Assembly (NCBI GenBank): GCA_027422505.1
Contig: JAPQWV010000674.1
Coordinates: 62,001 to 126,000 of the forward strand
DNA from: Craterostigma plantagineum
Lineage: Eukaryota; Streptophyta; Magnoliopsida; Lamiales; Linderniaceae
Direction: 5' to 3'
Length of the DNA: 64,000 nucleotides
Of this stretch, positions 23,043-31,496 are shown in pieces. The first letter of the stretch is position 1. Each line of letters begins with the position of its first letter. Made by a program: the position numbers and the translations under genes. Below the pieces are notes generated by a model. That model was not told the origin of the DNA, ran no database searches, and worked only from the letters and a program-made list of their open reading frames with translations.

Positions 23043-23100
23043 GGCTTCAACAAGTCCAGTCGCCCAGCTAGCCCTATAGGCGATTGGACTTGTTGAAGTC
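23043..23100 (+). repeat. Compact 22-bp hairpin in the hAT 3' region
   Basis: Arms 23,043-23,064 and 23,079-23,100 pair along all 22 positions if two G-U pairs are allowed, with a 14-base loop. The wobble pairs would hold only in RNA of the plus strand, the transposase strand. Confidence 0.8.
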
Positions 23101-23354
23101 TTTCTCGTACAAAGCGACTTCAAATTTGCGTAGATGTATTGTATTGTATTGTAAATTTGTAATTTGTTATTTAAAATTTTGTCTACAAATTGTGTTGTAC
23201 AAGTATAAGTTCGTTATAAAATGTTGTAGATTTTTTTAATTGTCTTACAAATTATATAGTAGATTACAGGATTTCGATACATAATTCGATCAAATAATAT
23301 ACTAAACCTAACTTTATTAAAACATTAAATAAAAAAATAAAAAAAAAATAAAAA
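23101..23354. other. hAT AT-rich stretch, nothing recognised
   Basis: AT-rich DNA with A-runs near 23,330-23,358. No gene or clear structure seen. Confidence 0.6.
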
Positions 23355-23532
23355 AATTCGGCGGTTGGAACCGCCGGTTAACCTTAACCGGCGGTTAGCC
23401 AACCGCCGGTTACTCTAACCGTCAACCGGGGGCGGCTAACCGGCAACCGCCCCCGGCCGGTTAGACGGCGGTTAGTCCTAAGGACTAACCGCCAACCGCC
23501 GGTTGCCAACCGCCGGTTACGGTTAACCGGCG
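23355..23532. repeat. hAT right subterminal repeat array
   Basis: Dense AACCGCCGGTT/AACCGGCGGTT copies in both orientations, mirroring the left array. Confidence 0.8.
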
Positions 23533-23546
23533 GTTGGGCAAGTCTA
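23533..23546 (-). repeat. hAT right terminal inverted repeat
   Basis: GTTGGGCAAGTCTA on the plus strand, the complement of the left end with one mismatch. The duplication ATGTAGGG follows at 23,547. Confidence 0.93.
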
Positions 23547-24488
23547 ATGTAGGGTTTCTACACATGATGACCTTCGAAACCTCCTAGTGTTCTCTAATTA
23601 AAATAATTCATACCGAAGGCTGCATAAATTAAAGCTGAAAGAATTTGGTTCTAAACCCTTATCCACTCACGAGTCATAAGACGTTGAAAGATGGTTCTAA
23701 AGCCGAAAACTTCCTTGGATTTATTCTAACCATTAAGTCACCTAATTCATGTAGTACCATGTAAAGCATATACTAATATTGAGGACATATAAAACATAAT
23801 TAGTTCAAGTGTTATAGATAAAATTATCTACCTTTATGCCCAAAATTTGGATCTGTAAACATGATAGTTGTCGTAAATTTTCATGGTCTTCACATAACCA
23901 TACAACACTAACGAAACTATTTTAAGTATGCTAATTTAGTAAGTAATTTATGTACCTTAATTCGAAACTCAGCTCCCAGAATTACTAAGCTCCCTATGTT
24001 GTGCACTTTCTTATTCTCGACTAAACACCTTCAGCTCCCTTTGGCTTTCGCTTAGGAGGGTTTTCTCTCGTTTCTTCTCCTCCCTCGTATTATTTCTTGT
24101 GATTATCGGATCCTATTTCACTCATGAGCTATAGATATACACTAAGGTACAATTTTCGAGAATGGTGATGATTAGACAACTTGATCGATGATGGTTTTTC
24201 CTTAGACTTAAGTAACCTATTATTACATTTCTAGGATATGGGCCTTGTTATTGAAAGCCCAATTACTTATAACCCAAAGTTTTGTTCTATTGTTATTTAA
24301 ATGTTTGAATAATCCCTTTGTTAAGTCTTGAATTAATTAGAAGTTGGCACAATTTATATTTTTGTTTCAAATATTATTTTAAAACTATACTCGTTTCGAG
24401 ACTTTAATTAATTTATCCTAGTCTTAATTCACAAAATTGCATAATTTAATTACATCAAAATCCCATATTAAATTTTACGGGTATTACA

Positions 24489-24501
24489 TCCTCCTCCCCT
24501 T
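24489..24501 (-). other. Gyp polypurine tract (right copy)
   Basis: Same sequence and position relative to the LTR as at 15,708. It defines LTR 2 as the 3' LTR of the right internal segment. Confidence 0.88.
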
Positions 24502-24509
24502 AAAAGAAT

Positions 24510-24990
24510 TTCGTGCCCGAAATTATGCCGACTGGAATAATTCGGGATAACGAATTCTCATATCATCCTCACGTTCCCACGTGGCTTCCTCATTGATTCC
24601 ACCACAAAACCTTAACTAATGGAATTATTTTATTCCGGAGTCGTTTAGATTCGTACATCAAAATTTCTACTGGCCTCTCTTCGTAACTCAAGTCAGCCTT
24701 GAGGTGTTGGTAAAACAGCTCGTTCTGGATCACGTGGTTTGGGTCTGCGACGTATTTTCGTAATGTCGATACGTGAAATACGTCGTAAATTTGTGATAAT
24801 GAAGACGACAATTCTATTGGTACGCTACTTCGCCGACTCGTTTAAGAATTATGAACGGGCCTATATATTTGGGACTCAACTTGCCATTTCTCACTAAATT
24901 TAGGCGACACATTTGAATATGTGGCCCAACTTTCTAGGATCAACAATTTTTCTATGTCTAGATTCGCCCACATATTTTCCATATTCTCTA
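24510..24990 (-). pseudogene. Gyp integrase C-terminal end with chromodomain-like tail (right copy)
   Basis: Minus-strand coding remnant. The upper part reads RNGKLSPKYIGPF in a broken frame. The stretch 24,590-24,811 reads LSQIYDVFHVSTLRKYV, then DLSYEERPVEIL and NKIIPLVKVLW. After a frameshift the final residues are EEATWEREDDMRIRYPELF, with a stop just before the polypurine tract. This is the GPY/F module and chromodomain-like end of chromovirus integrases, which is thought to help target chromatin. It is separated from the rest of pol by the rearrangement at 25.15-25.25 kb. Confidence 0.82.
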
Positions 24991-25141
24991 GGCATACGTA
25001 TTCCCATTCCTGCCACGCTTCCGCTGCGCACTCTAGGCATACTTGAATAAAATGCAGTATTATACGTACCTAATTATTTTCCTCAAAATATGCCAGCTCC
25101 TCCGAAGTTCACTAAAGGCCATCCCTCAAAATCCAGAAAAA

Positions 25142-25245
25142 AAAAAGCCTTCGGATAAAATTAGTTCCAATTAGTTCCTGTGAGTGGCGGATTATGTGAT
25201 TATGTGTTATCTGATAACACATAATGTGGTGCGTAGCTTGGCGAT
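25142..25245. other. Gyp rearrangement junction with palindrome
   Basis: The alignment to the left internal copy stops at about 25,147. A near-perfect palindrome centred near 25,212 follows (ATTATGTGTTATC and its complement). It includes 23 bases (25,193-25,215) that recur as the exact reverse complement at 27,655-27,677. Next comes a fragment of LTR sequence, GTGGTGCGTAGCTTGGCGAT (25,226-25,245), also found at 27,739. Confidence 0.75.
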
Positions 25246-25868
25246 TTTCGTTTATTGTCGCACCCGTTCTTTTTGTGCGAAAGAAGGATGGGTCGATGCG
25301 CTATGCATCGACTACCGAGAATTGAATAAGATCACGATCAAGAATAAATACCCTTTGCAAGGATCGATGATCTGTTCGATCAATTGCAAGGAGCTTCGGT
25401 ATTCTCGAAAATCGACCTCCGTTCGGGATACCATCAGTTAAAGATCAGGGACGCAGATGTTCCAAAAACTGCATTCAGTACGAGGTACGGCCATTACGAG
25501 TTTCTGGTCATGCCTTTTGGACTGACAAATGCCCCAGCTGCTTTTATGGACTTGATGAATCGAGTCTTCAAAGACTACCTCGATCGGTTCGTTATCGTCT
25601 TCATCGACGATATTTTGATCTATTCTAAAACAAGAGATGAACACGAAAGCCATCTACGAACCATCTTAGGAATCCTGCGAGAGAAACAGCTCTATGCCAA
25701 ATTCAAGAAATGCGAATTTTGGCTTGAGCAAGTAGCCTTCTTGGGACACGTGATTTCTGGGAATGGAATCTCTGTGGACCCGAGTAAGATCGAAGCTGTG
25801 AATAACTGGCCACGACCTACTACTCCTATCGAAGTCCGAAGTTTTCTGGGACTTGCGGGATGCTTTAG
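25246..25868 (+). pseudogene. Gyp reverse transcriptase segment, inverted relative to gag-protease
   Basis: Plus-strand RT of a gypsy element. It starts in a shifted frame ([31 protein letters not shown]) and from 25,384 is open for 165 codons. It contains [35 protein letters not shown] and the active site FIDDILIYS, followed by [19 protein letters not shown] and RSFLGLAG. It stops at about 25,865, where minus-strand sequence encoding PGSAPISKA, the normal lead-in to RT, meets it head on. RT and its own upstream coding sequence are therefore in opposite orientation. RNase H and the integrase core are missing. Confidence 0.88.
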
Positions 25869-25895
25869 AAATTGGGGCTGATCCTGGCATTAGAT

Positions 25896-27614
25896 CTATC
25901 TTGAACTGTATTTCTCGATCAGGGGTAACCCCGGGAGATCGTCGGGAAATACATCAGAGTATTCGTTAACTACAGGTACATCTTTTAGTTCCGGCTGAGG
26001 TAAGTCCTCCGCCTTCACTGCATATATGAGATAAGACTCACAACCTGACCTCAAGAGTCGTTGAGCCTTTAGAGCCGATATTCTTGGAATACTATTCTTA
26101 TCTGATTTACCCGAAAAAGTGAATGCTTCTTCTTCGGGCAGTTGAAATTTAACGACCTTCTTGTTGCAATCTATGATGGCTCCATATCTTGAAAGCCAAT
26201 CCATTTCGAAGATGACATCGTAGTCGTTCATCGGGATTACAATCAGGTCGGCACTCAAGTTCCTACCCTCAATAACTACGACGCATCCTTTCAGTACCTG
26301 GTTGGTATGCGTCGGATCCCCGTGTGGTAGAGTAACTACATAGTTGCATTCAGATGAGGTAGGAGATATTCCTACCTTCGTCACATGTTTAGCCGACACA
26401 AATGAATGTGTGGCTCCAGAGTCAATTAGCACCGAAGTGGGCACGTTATAGATAGTTAACGTACCCGTCACAACAGAAGGGTTCGCCTCGGCCTCCTCAT
26501 TGGTAAGCGTGAAAACCCGTGCAGGAACCGGTGGAGGTCGAACTGGTGTTCGGGTCGGGTTCTGGGGCATGTTCGTGTTACAGTTCTTTGCATAGTGCCC
26601 CATTCTTCCGCATCTGAAACACTGTGGATTTGGATTGGGCCTGGGTTGATAACAGGCGCCGAAGTGGTAATGGCCATACTGTTTGCATTGGGGTGCTGGA
26701 TTTGGAGGTCTGCTCTGAATATTTACGGGTCCCTGATTCAGCGTCGGGCGCCAGTTCTGTTGGCCCTGGCGATTTCCTTGGCTACCTTGACCTTTGTTGA
26801 AAAATTGGCGCTTGCGGTCACTTCCAGGTCCTTGCTGACTCTCCCTCCTCTTTTTCGCCTCCTGAGCTTCGGAAATATGAGCCTCAGCTTGCTCAGCTAT
26901 CATGGCCCTTTCTGCTACTTGGGTAAATTCCATCTGTCTGGCCCCTGAGATACTTAAGTCGCGATAAAGCTCAGGTTTGAGGCCCGTAATGAACCTCGTC
27001 ACCTTGAGTAGATTTGTTGCCACCATGTGAGGAGCGAAACGGGACAACTCCTCGAATCGACGGATATATTGAGTTACAGGCATTCCTCCTTGCCTGAGAT
27101 TCATAAATTCTAGCATCCGTCGTTCCTGTTCATGGGCAGTAAAATATTTGCCGTGGAACAATTCTCTAAATCGTTCCCACGACATATTCGTCGGATCTTC
27201 CAGGACTTTAACGGTATCCCACCAGAATCGGGCGTTTCCTCTGAGCATGGAAACGGCGCACAAGACCTTTTCGTTCTCAGGCACACGACTATATATGAAC
27301 ATATCTTCTATAGTACGCAGCCAATCTTCCGCCACTGCTGGGTCCGTAGCATCAGCAAAGGTTGGGGGATCCATTTTCCGAAACCGTTCCCCTATAATTT
27401 CTACACGCGCTGGCTGTGGGGAAGGACGATGTTCAGACGAGCTATCATGATGGAGTAGCTCGTCGATTTGACTCGACTGGCGATTGATATGTTCCGACTG
27501 ACGTTGAAGTAAATCGGTCAGTCGTAGAATAGTGGAGTCCCTTTCATTTGGAGGGGAATCCGGTTCAGCCCTACGGCTGGATTCAGCCACATGTTCACTA
27601 CGGGTTCTTGGCAT
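25896..27614 (-). CDS. Gyp gag-protease polyprotein (572 residues, open)
   Basis: Intact minus-strand frame for the first part of a chromovirus-type gag-pol. Retrotransposon gag domain about residues 80-245 (AVAEDWLRTIEDMF, then GNARFWWDTV, and SWERFRELFHGKYF). A CCHC knuckle, CFRCGRMGHYAKNC, lies at residues 332-345. A second knuckle, C310-C321, has lost one Cys. The aspartic protease has D398-S399-G400 in VLIDSGATHSFVSAKHV. It then ends in the RT lead-in (VFPDDLPGLPLIEKYSSR) with a stop caused by a frameshift and the adjacent inversion. The encoded gag could be made, but the element cannot complete pol. The start is the ATG before PRTRSEH. Confidence 0.88.
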   Translation of the reverse strand: MPRTRSEHVAESSRRAEPDSPPNERDSTILRLTDLLQRQSEHINRQSSQIDELLHHDSSSEHRPSPQPARVEIIGERFRKMDPPTFADATDPAVAEDWLRTIEDMFIYSRVPENEKVLCAVSMLRGNARFWWDTVKVLEDPTNMSWERFRELFHGKYFTAHEQERRMLEFMNLRQGGMPVTQYIRRFEELSRFAPHMVATNLLKVTRFITGLKPELYRDLSISGARQMEFTQVAERAMIAEQAEAHISEAQEAKKRRESQQGPGSDRKRQFFNKGQGSQGNRQGQQNWRPTLNQGPVNIQSRPPNPAPQCKQYGHYHFGACYQPRPNPNPQCFRCGRMGHYAKNCNTNMPQNPTRTPVRPPPVPARVFTLTNEEAEANPSVVTGTLTIYNVPTSVLIDSGATHSFVSAKHVTKVGISPTSSECNYVVTLPHGDPTHTNQVLKGCVVVIEGRNLSADLIVIPMNDYDVIFEMDWLSRYGAIIDCNKKVVKFQLPEEEAFTFSGKSDKNSIPRISALKAQRLLRSGCESYLIYAVKAEDLPQPELKDVPVVNEYSDVFPDDLPGLPLIEKYSSR

Positions 27615-27718
27615 TGTTCAACTATTTTATATAATAATTCAAATAAAACACATATCAGATAACACATAATCACATAGTCAAGCATTCTAAGCGAAAGCCA
27701 AAGGGAGCTGAAGGTGTT
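27615..27718. other. Gyp second rearrangement junction
   Basis: Normal leader upstream of gag is short. At 27,655-27,677 the 23-base segment shared with 25,193-25,215 occurs in reverse complement. At about 27,687-27,720 an inverted scrap of LTR sequence (the complement of AACACCTTCAGCTCCCTTTG, seen directly near 24,026) is joined to the truncated LTR. No primer site is present. Confidence 0.7.
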
Positions 27719-27921
27719 TAAGATCCCAATCGCCCGATTGTGGTGCGTAGCTTGGCGATTCCCCAATTCGATCGAATAGTGTTAAACTTCATTAAATTAT
27801 TCTAAGAGTTAGAATACCATAATTAGTCCGACTATGATGGTACAATATTCTAAGGCTTGAACAACTAAAATCGTTCGATAATCACATGAAATGGAATCGC
27901 CCAATTTCCTAAAATTTAAAT

Positions 27922-27966
<45 letters not shown>

Positions 27967-29140
27967 CACGGCGATTTTCTCAATCGATCGAAACTCCTTG
28001 TATTATCCTAAATCGATCGATACTTATACAAAGGTAAATCGCCCGAATATGATATTATAATATTCTAAGACTCGAAACACGTAAAATCGCTCGATTCCTT
28101 CAAAAACACTAACAATGAAATTCATATATCATTAAGATCGGCTAAAAAAAGTATTCCAAACCCATAAAAAGATACACTCTAAATTCGAACTTTAAGGAAT
28201 GTAGGGTTTCTACACATGATGACCTTCGAAACCTCCTAGTGTTCTCTAATTAAAATAATTCATACCGAAGGCTGCATAAATTAAAGCTGAAAGAATTTGG
28301 TTCTAAACCCTTATCCACTCACGAGTCATAAGACGTTGAAAGATGGTTCTAAAGCCGAAAACTTCCTTGGATTTATTCTAACCATTAAGTCACCTAATTC
28401 ATGTGGTACCATGTAAAGCATATACTAAAATTGAGGACATATAAAACATAATTAGTTCAAGTGTTATAGATAAAATTATCTACCTTTATGCCCAAAATTT
28501 TGGATCTGTAAACATGATAGTTGTCGTAAATTTTCATGGTCTTCACATAACGATACAACACTAACGAAACTATTTTAAGTATGCTTACTTAGTAAGTAAT
28601 TTATGTACCTTAATTCGAAACTCAGCTCCCTGAATTACTAAGCTCCCTATGTTGTGCACTTTCTTATTCTCGACTAAACACCTTCAGCTCCCTTTGGCTT
28701 TCGCTTAGGAGGGTTTTCTCTCGTTTCTTCTCCTCCTCGTATTATTTCTTGTGATTATCGGATCCTATTTCACTCATGAGCTATAGATATACACTAAGGT
28801 ACAATTTTCGAGAATGGTGATGATTAGACAACTTGATCGATGATGGTTTTTCCTTAGACTTAAGTAACCTATTATTACATTTCTAGGATATGGGCCTTGT
28901 TATTGAAAGCCCAATTACTTATAACCCAAAGTTTTGTTCTCTTATTATTTAAATGTTTGAATAATCCCTTTGTTAAGTCTTGAATTAATTAGAAGTTGGC
29001 ACAATTTATATTTTTGTTTCAAATATTATTGTAAAACTATACTCGTTTCGAGACTTTAATTAATTTATCCTAGTCTTAATTCACAAAATTGCATAATTTA
29101 ATTACATCAAAATCCCATATTAAATTTTACGGGTATTACA
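27719..29140 (-). repeat. Gyp LTR 3, truncated (about 1.42 kb)
   Basis: Matches LTR 1 from about 14,303 to its end. The left 1.28 kb is missing. The TA microsatellite (about 27,925-27,964) is longer than in LTR 1 and 2. It ends GGGTATTACA at 29,140, followed by the duplication GCCAG at 29,141-29,145. Confidence 0.9.
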
Positions 29141-29145
29141 GCCAG

Positions 29146-29542
29146 CGGTGGTCGAAATCCCATATGAAGGAAGTCTCGTACCATCTCCGTGTCCGAGGGA
29201 AGTGAATCATAGTTTTGTCTAAATGGAAGATCCAGTATTGTCCCAAGGTTTAGCTGGTGGAAGGTGAAGTGCCTTGCCCAAGCATCGTGGAAACTGATAC
29301 TCGCCGTCGACTATGTGTCCTTGTATCTTCCCCCAAAACTGTTGAAAATACACCATAGGTGCCGATGCCGTAAGCATAAGAACATGCCACAGTTCATGAC
29401 CTTTAAGTGTAGACACTATGATCTCGTCAGGACACCGAAAGGTTATCAGATCGAGTTGAAAGTTGGTGACTTGTACGCCGATATACACGTTACACTCATA
29501 AATGTGGTTTAAGTGGGATAATGAGCCATCTGAAAAACACAT
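29146..29542 (-). pseudogene. CopD third ORF start, inside the inverted block (right part)
   Basis: The minus-strand frame 29,219-29,542 reads VTNFQLDLITFRCPDEIIVS and ASAPMVYFQQFWGKIQGHI. This matches CopH 34,818-35,027 (DTNFQLDLTTCRCPDDIIVS, ASVPMVYLQQFWGMI), the N-terminal part of the third ORF. Past a stop it continues to the Gyp insertion point and resumes at 13,026. The upstream sequence matches the CopH spacer, so this is the same gene start. Confidence 0.82.
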
Positions 29543-30697
29543 GAAAATAAACTATCTTTAGTTCAACATTAAAAAATAAGTCAAAATAATATTTTATCAA
29601 AGCATAATATTTCAGCTATTTATGTCATGTTTGATAGAAATGTAATTTGGAAGTTGCACATCTGATTTTCAAAGTGAACATGTTTGAGATTAGGATATTT
29701 CGATCTTCACATATGAGGCAAATAAAGGACTTGTCGAAAATTCAGTAAGTATGAAGATTCAATTAGACACTGTTCACTACGTGAAAATTTGCGATCGAGA
29801 ATTGTAAAAAAATTTCCTAAGTGTTGAATGTTCAATTGTAATATCGGTTGAATTTTACGATCGAAAATTTTATACGCTGATATCGTCTACAGTGATATTG
29901 ACGTCGAAAATTTTACTAAGTGTTGAAAGGTTATGAGTAGAACTGTAGCCGAGCAATTTACGAATGAAAAAAATTCTTTGTGTAAATTTACGATCGAAAA
30001 TGTTTTTTGACTAAATTTATGATCGAAAATTTTTCGCAGGAGAGAATAAAATTTTTCAGTCTGAATTTTTTCGAGCGAGAAATAATTTTCGATTCTATAA
30101 AGGTTTTCGCTGCAAAGTTTCTCGATCGAGAAAATAGTTAACGAAAAACTAAGTCAATCGCCGAGAAAATTTTCTATCGAACAAAATCTTTGCTGCGAGT
30201 TTTCACGATCGAGAAAGTCAGCGTCAAAAAATATGTGATGGTAAGTTTTTCGCTCGATATATGTTGCATCTATATTATCAATTTTCCATTTAAGTTTTTC
30301 CCTCGTATAAATTCCTAATTAGAATTATCGTTTTCGTGGGTAACTTTTCCGGTCAAAGTCATCGATTTTTCCGACAAACTCAATTTAGCGATCAAAATTT
30401 TCGATGCAAACAGGAACTCAATCAAATCGGAATTCAATTGAAATTTTAAGCATTTTAGACACAAATTACCGAAAACCCAGTCAATCTAACGTCGAAATTT
30501 TAAGCATTTTAGACACAAATGATCGAAAAACTACCAGATAGCGCGAAAACCCCTAGACTATCTTCAATCACAGATGTTGTACCGGATATTCACATAACAA
30601 GGTCTAAAATTCTGCTGAAAATCATTCAGTTTTCAAACTAAAACTGACGAACGTTCTAACACAAAATCATGCGAAAAACTTCAGATAGTAGACACAA
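29543..30697 (-). other. CopD pre-ORF3 spacer inside the inverted block
   Basis: Non-coding DNA matching CopH 35,028-36,250 in the same orientation, rich in CGATCGAAAA-type motifs. The match ends at about 30,697. The next bases encode the continuation of the third ORF on the opposite strand, the right edge of the inversion. Confidence 0.75.
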
Positions 30698-31133
30698 ACT
30701 AAGATGAAGCTGCGGTTCTTCCACAACCCGAAGCCCGCCGACCTCCAGCTGCAACCGATGTCTATCCCCTTCTCCTTACTGCATCTTGCCGACCCCACAG
30801 AAGATGCATGTCAAGCGTATTATCGGGAACATCACCTGCCCGAGGCGATGATTAGAGGGCCTCCGACAGACTTCAACATTAGCCCTCAACACCCCGACCC
30901 TGAGGCTGCAATGATTGACGCTGTAGCCCAGGAGCTCGAAATAGAGCCTCCAACTCAAGACCTAAATGCCATGCTGATTGATGAAGTGGCCCAAGAGTTG
31001 GTCGAAGCTCCAATTTATGAGCTAGAAGCAGAGGCCCCCATCATTGTCGACGTGCTCGAGGAACCGCTTGAGGAGGTTCCTACCAACGAAGCACCTCTCA
31101 AACCAGAAATGGGGTCCAGCCCACTTCAACAGG
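30698..31133 (+). pseudogene. CopD third ORF, middle part (plus strand)
   Basis: Reads KLRFFHNPKPADLQLQPMSI, MIRGPPTDFNISPQHPDPEA and then a long acidic Ala/Glu/Pro-rich stretch. It matches CopH 33,763-34,312 (RLKFFHNPRLADLAQPSMA, MIRGPPTEFRVSPPQQQPSP). It continues exactly where the inverted piece at 12.70 kb stops. It is cut at 31,133 by CopH, with ACAGG (31,129-31,133) as target duplication, and goes on at 46,499. Confidence 0.85.
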
Positions 31134-31484
31134 TGTTAGGTCATCGTTTGTCAACACAATCAATCCTAGGCATGAATTTTGAGGAAATCGATTAGAATTA
31201 TTGAATTATGAATTTCGATCGAAAATCTTCATTTGATGAACACGAGAGAGAATTCCTTTAGTGTGAGAAAGTTTTGTTGTTTTTCTCTCTAGAATTGAAT
31301 TCGGCAGCCTTTCGGATTTATTCTCTAATTTTCTGTATTAAGCTCAATGTGTGTACAACTATTTATACCAAACAAACTTGGTATAAATATCAAACTAGTC
31401 CTAATCTAAGGACTACTATACATAAAGCCCGTAATTACAAGGACAACTAACGAAATCAAGCACAATTAAAATTGATACTCTACA
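31134..31484 (-). repeat. CopH 3' LTR (351 bp)
   Basis: Element strand starts TGTAGAGTATC and ends CCTAACA. Same landmarks as the 5' LTR. Preceded on the element strand by the polypurine tract. Confidence 0.93.
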
Positions 31485-31496
31485 ATCTCCCACTTT
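31485..31496 (-). other. CopH polypurine tract
   Basis: AAAGTGGGAGAT on the element strand, directly before the 3' LTR. The same place in CopD (49,006-49,017) reads AAAGGGGGAGAT. Confidence 0.9.

Larger units (their letters stand above)
18985..23546 (+). mobile_element. Full-length hAT transposon (4,562 bp), possibly autonomous
   Basis: Bounded by 14-bp terminal inverted repeats with one mismatch (TAGACATGCCCAAC at the left, complement TAGACTTGCCCAAC at the right). It is flanked by a perfect 8-bp duplication, ATGTAGGG, at 18,977-18,984 and 23,547-23,554. The other Gyp LTRs show the uninterrupted site. It carries one uninterrupted 751-residue transposase, subterminal arrays of AACCGCCGGTT-type palindromes at both ends, a low-complexity leader and a structured 3' region. 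The intact ends and ORF suggest recent movement. Confidence 0.95.
17235..24488 (-). repeat. Gyp LTR 2, interrupted by the hAT element
   Basis: The LTR sequence is at 17,235-18,984 and 23,555-24,488, 2,684 bp once the insertion and one target duplication are removed. It has a primer site on its left and a polypurine tract on its right, so it serves as 5' LTR for one internal segment and 3' LTR for the other. The ends read TGTGAGCTATACG and GGGTATTACA on the plus strand. The first 15 bases differ from LTR 1 more than the rest does. Confidence 0.9.
13027..29140 (-). mobile_element. Gyp: composite Ty3/gypsy (chromovirus-like) with three LTRs
   Basis: Structure LTR - short internal - LTR - rearranged internal - truncated LTR, all LTRs in minus orientation. 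The outer edges are flanked by GCCAG at 13,022-13,026 and 29,141-29,145. The whole array therefore sits at one insertion site and probably arose from a single element by unequal or template-switch recombination. The gag, integrase tail with an EEATWEREDDMR-type chromodomain-like end, and long LTRs of about 2.7 kb suggest a Tekay/Del-type chromovirus. The middle LTR carries the hAT insertion. Confidence 0.85.

Noticed and set aside
25184..25881. An independent plus-strand gypsy element
   Set aside because: The minus-strand PGSAPISKA lead-in stops exactly where this RT begins, there are no LTRs of its own, and the flanks carry matching rearrangement scraps. A flipped piece of Gyp explains it better.
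26595..27458. Plus-strand frames opposite Gyp gag-protease
   Set aside because: They overlap a clear gag-protease on the other strand and lack family motifs.
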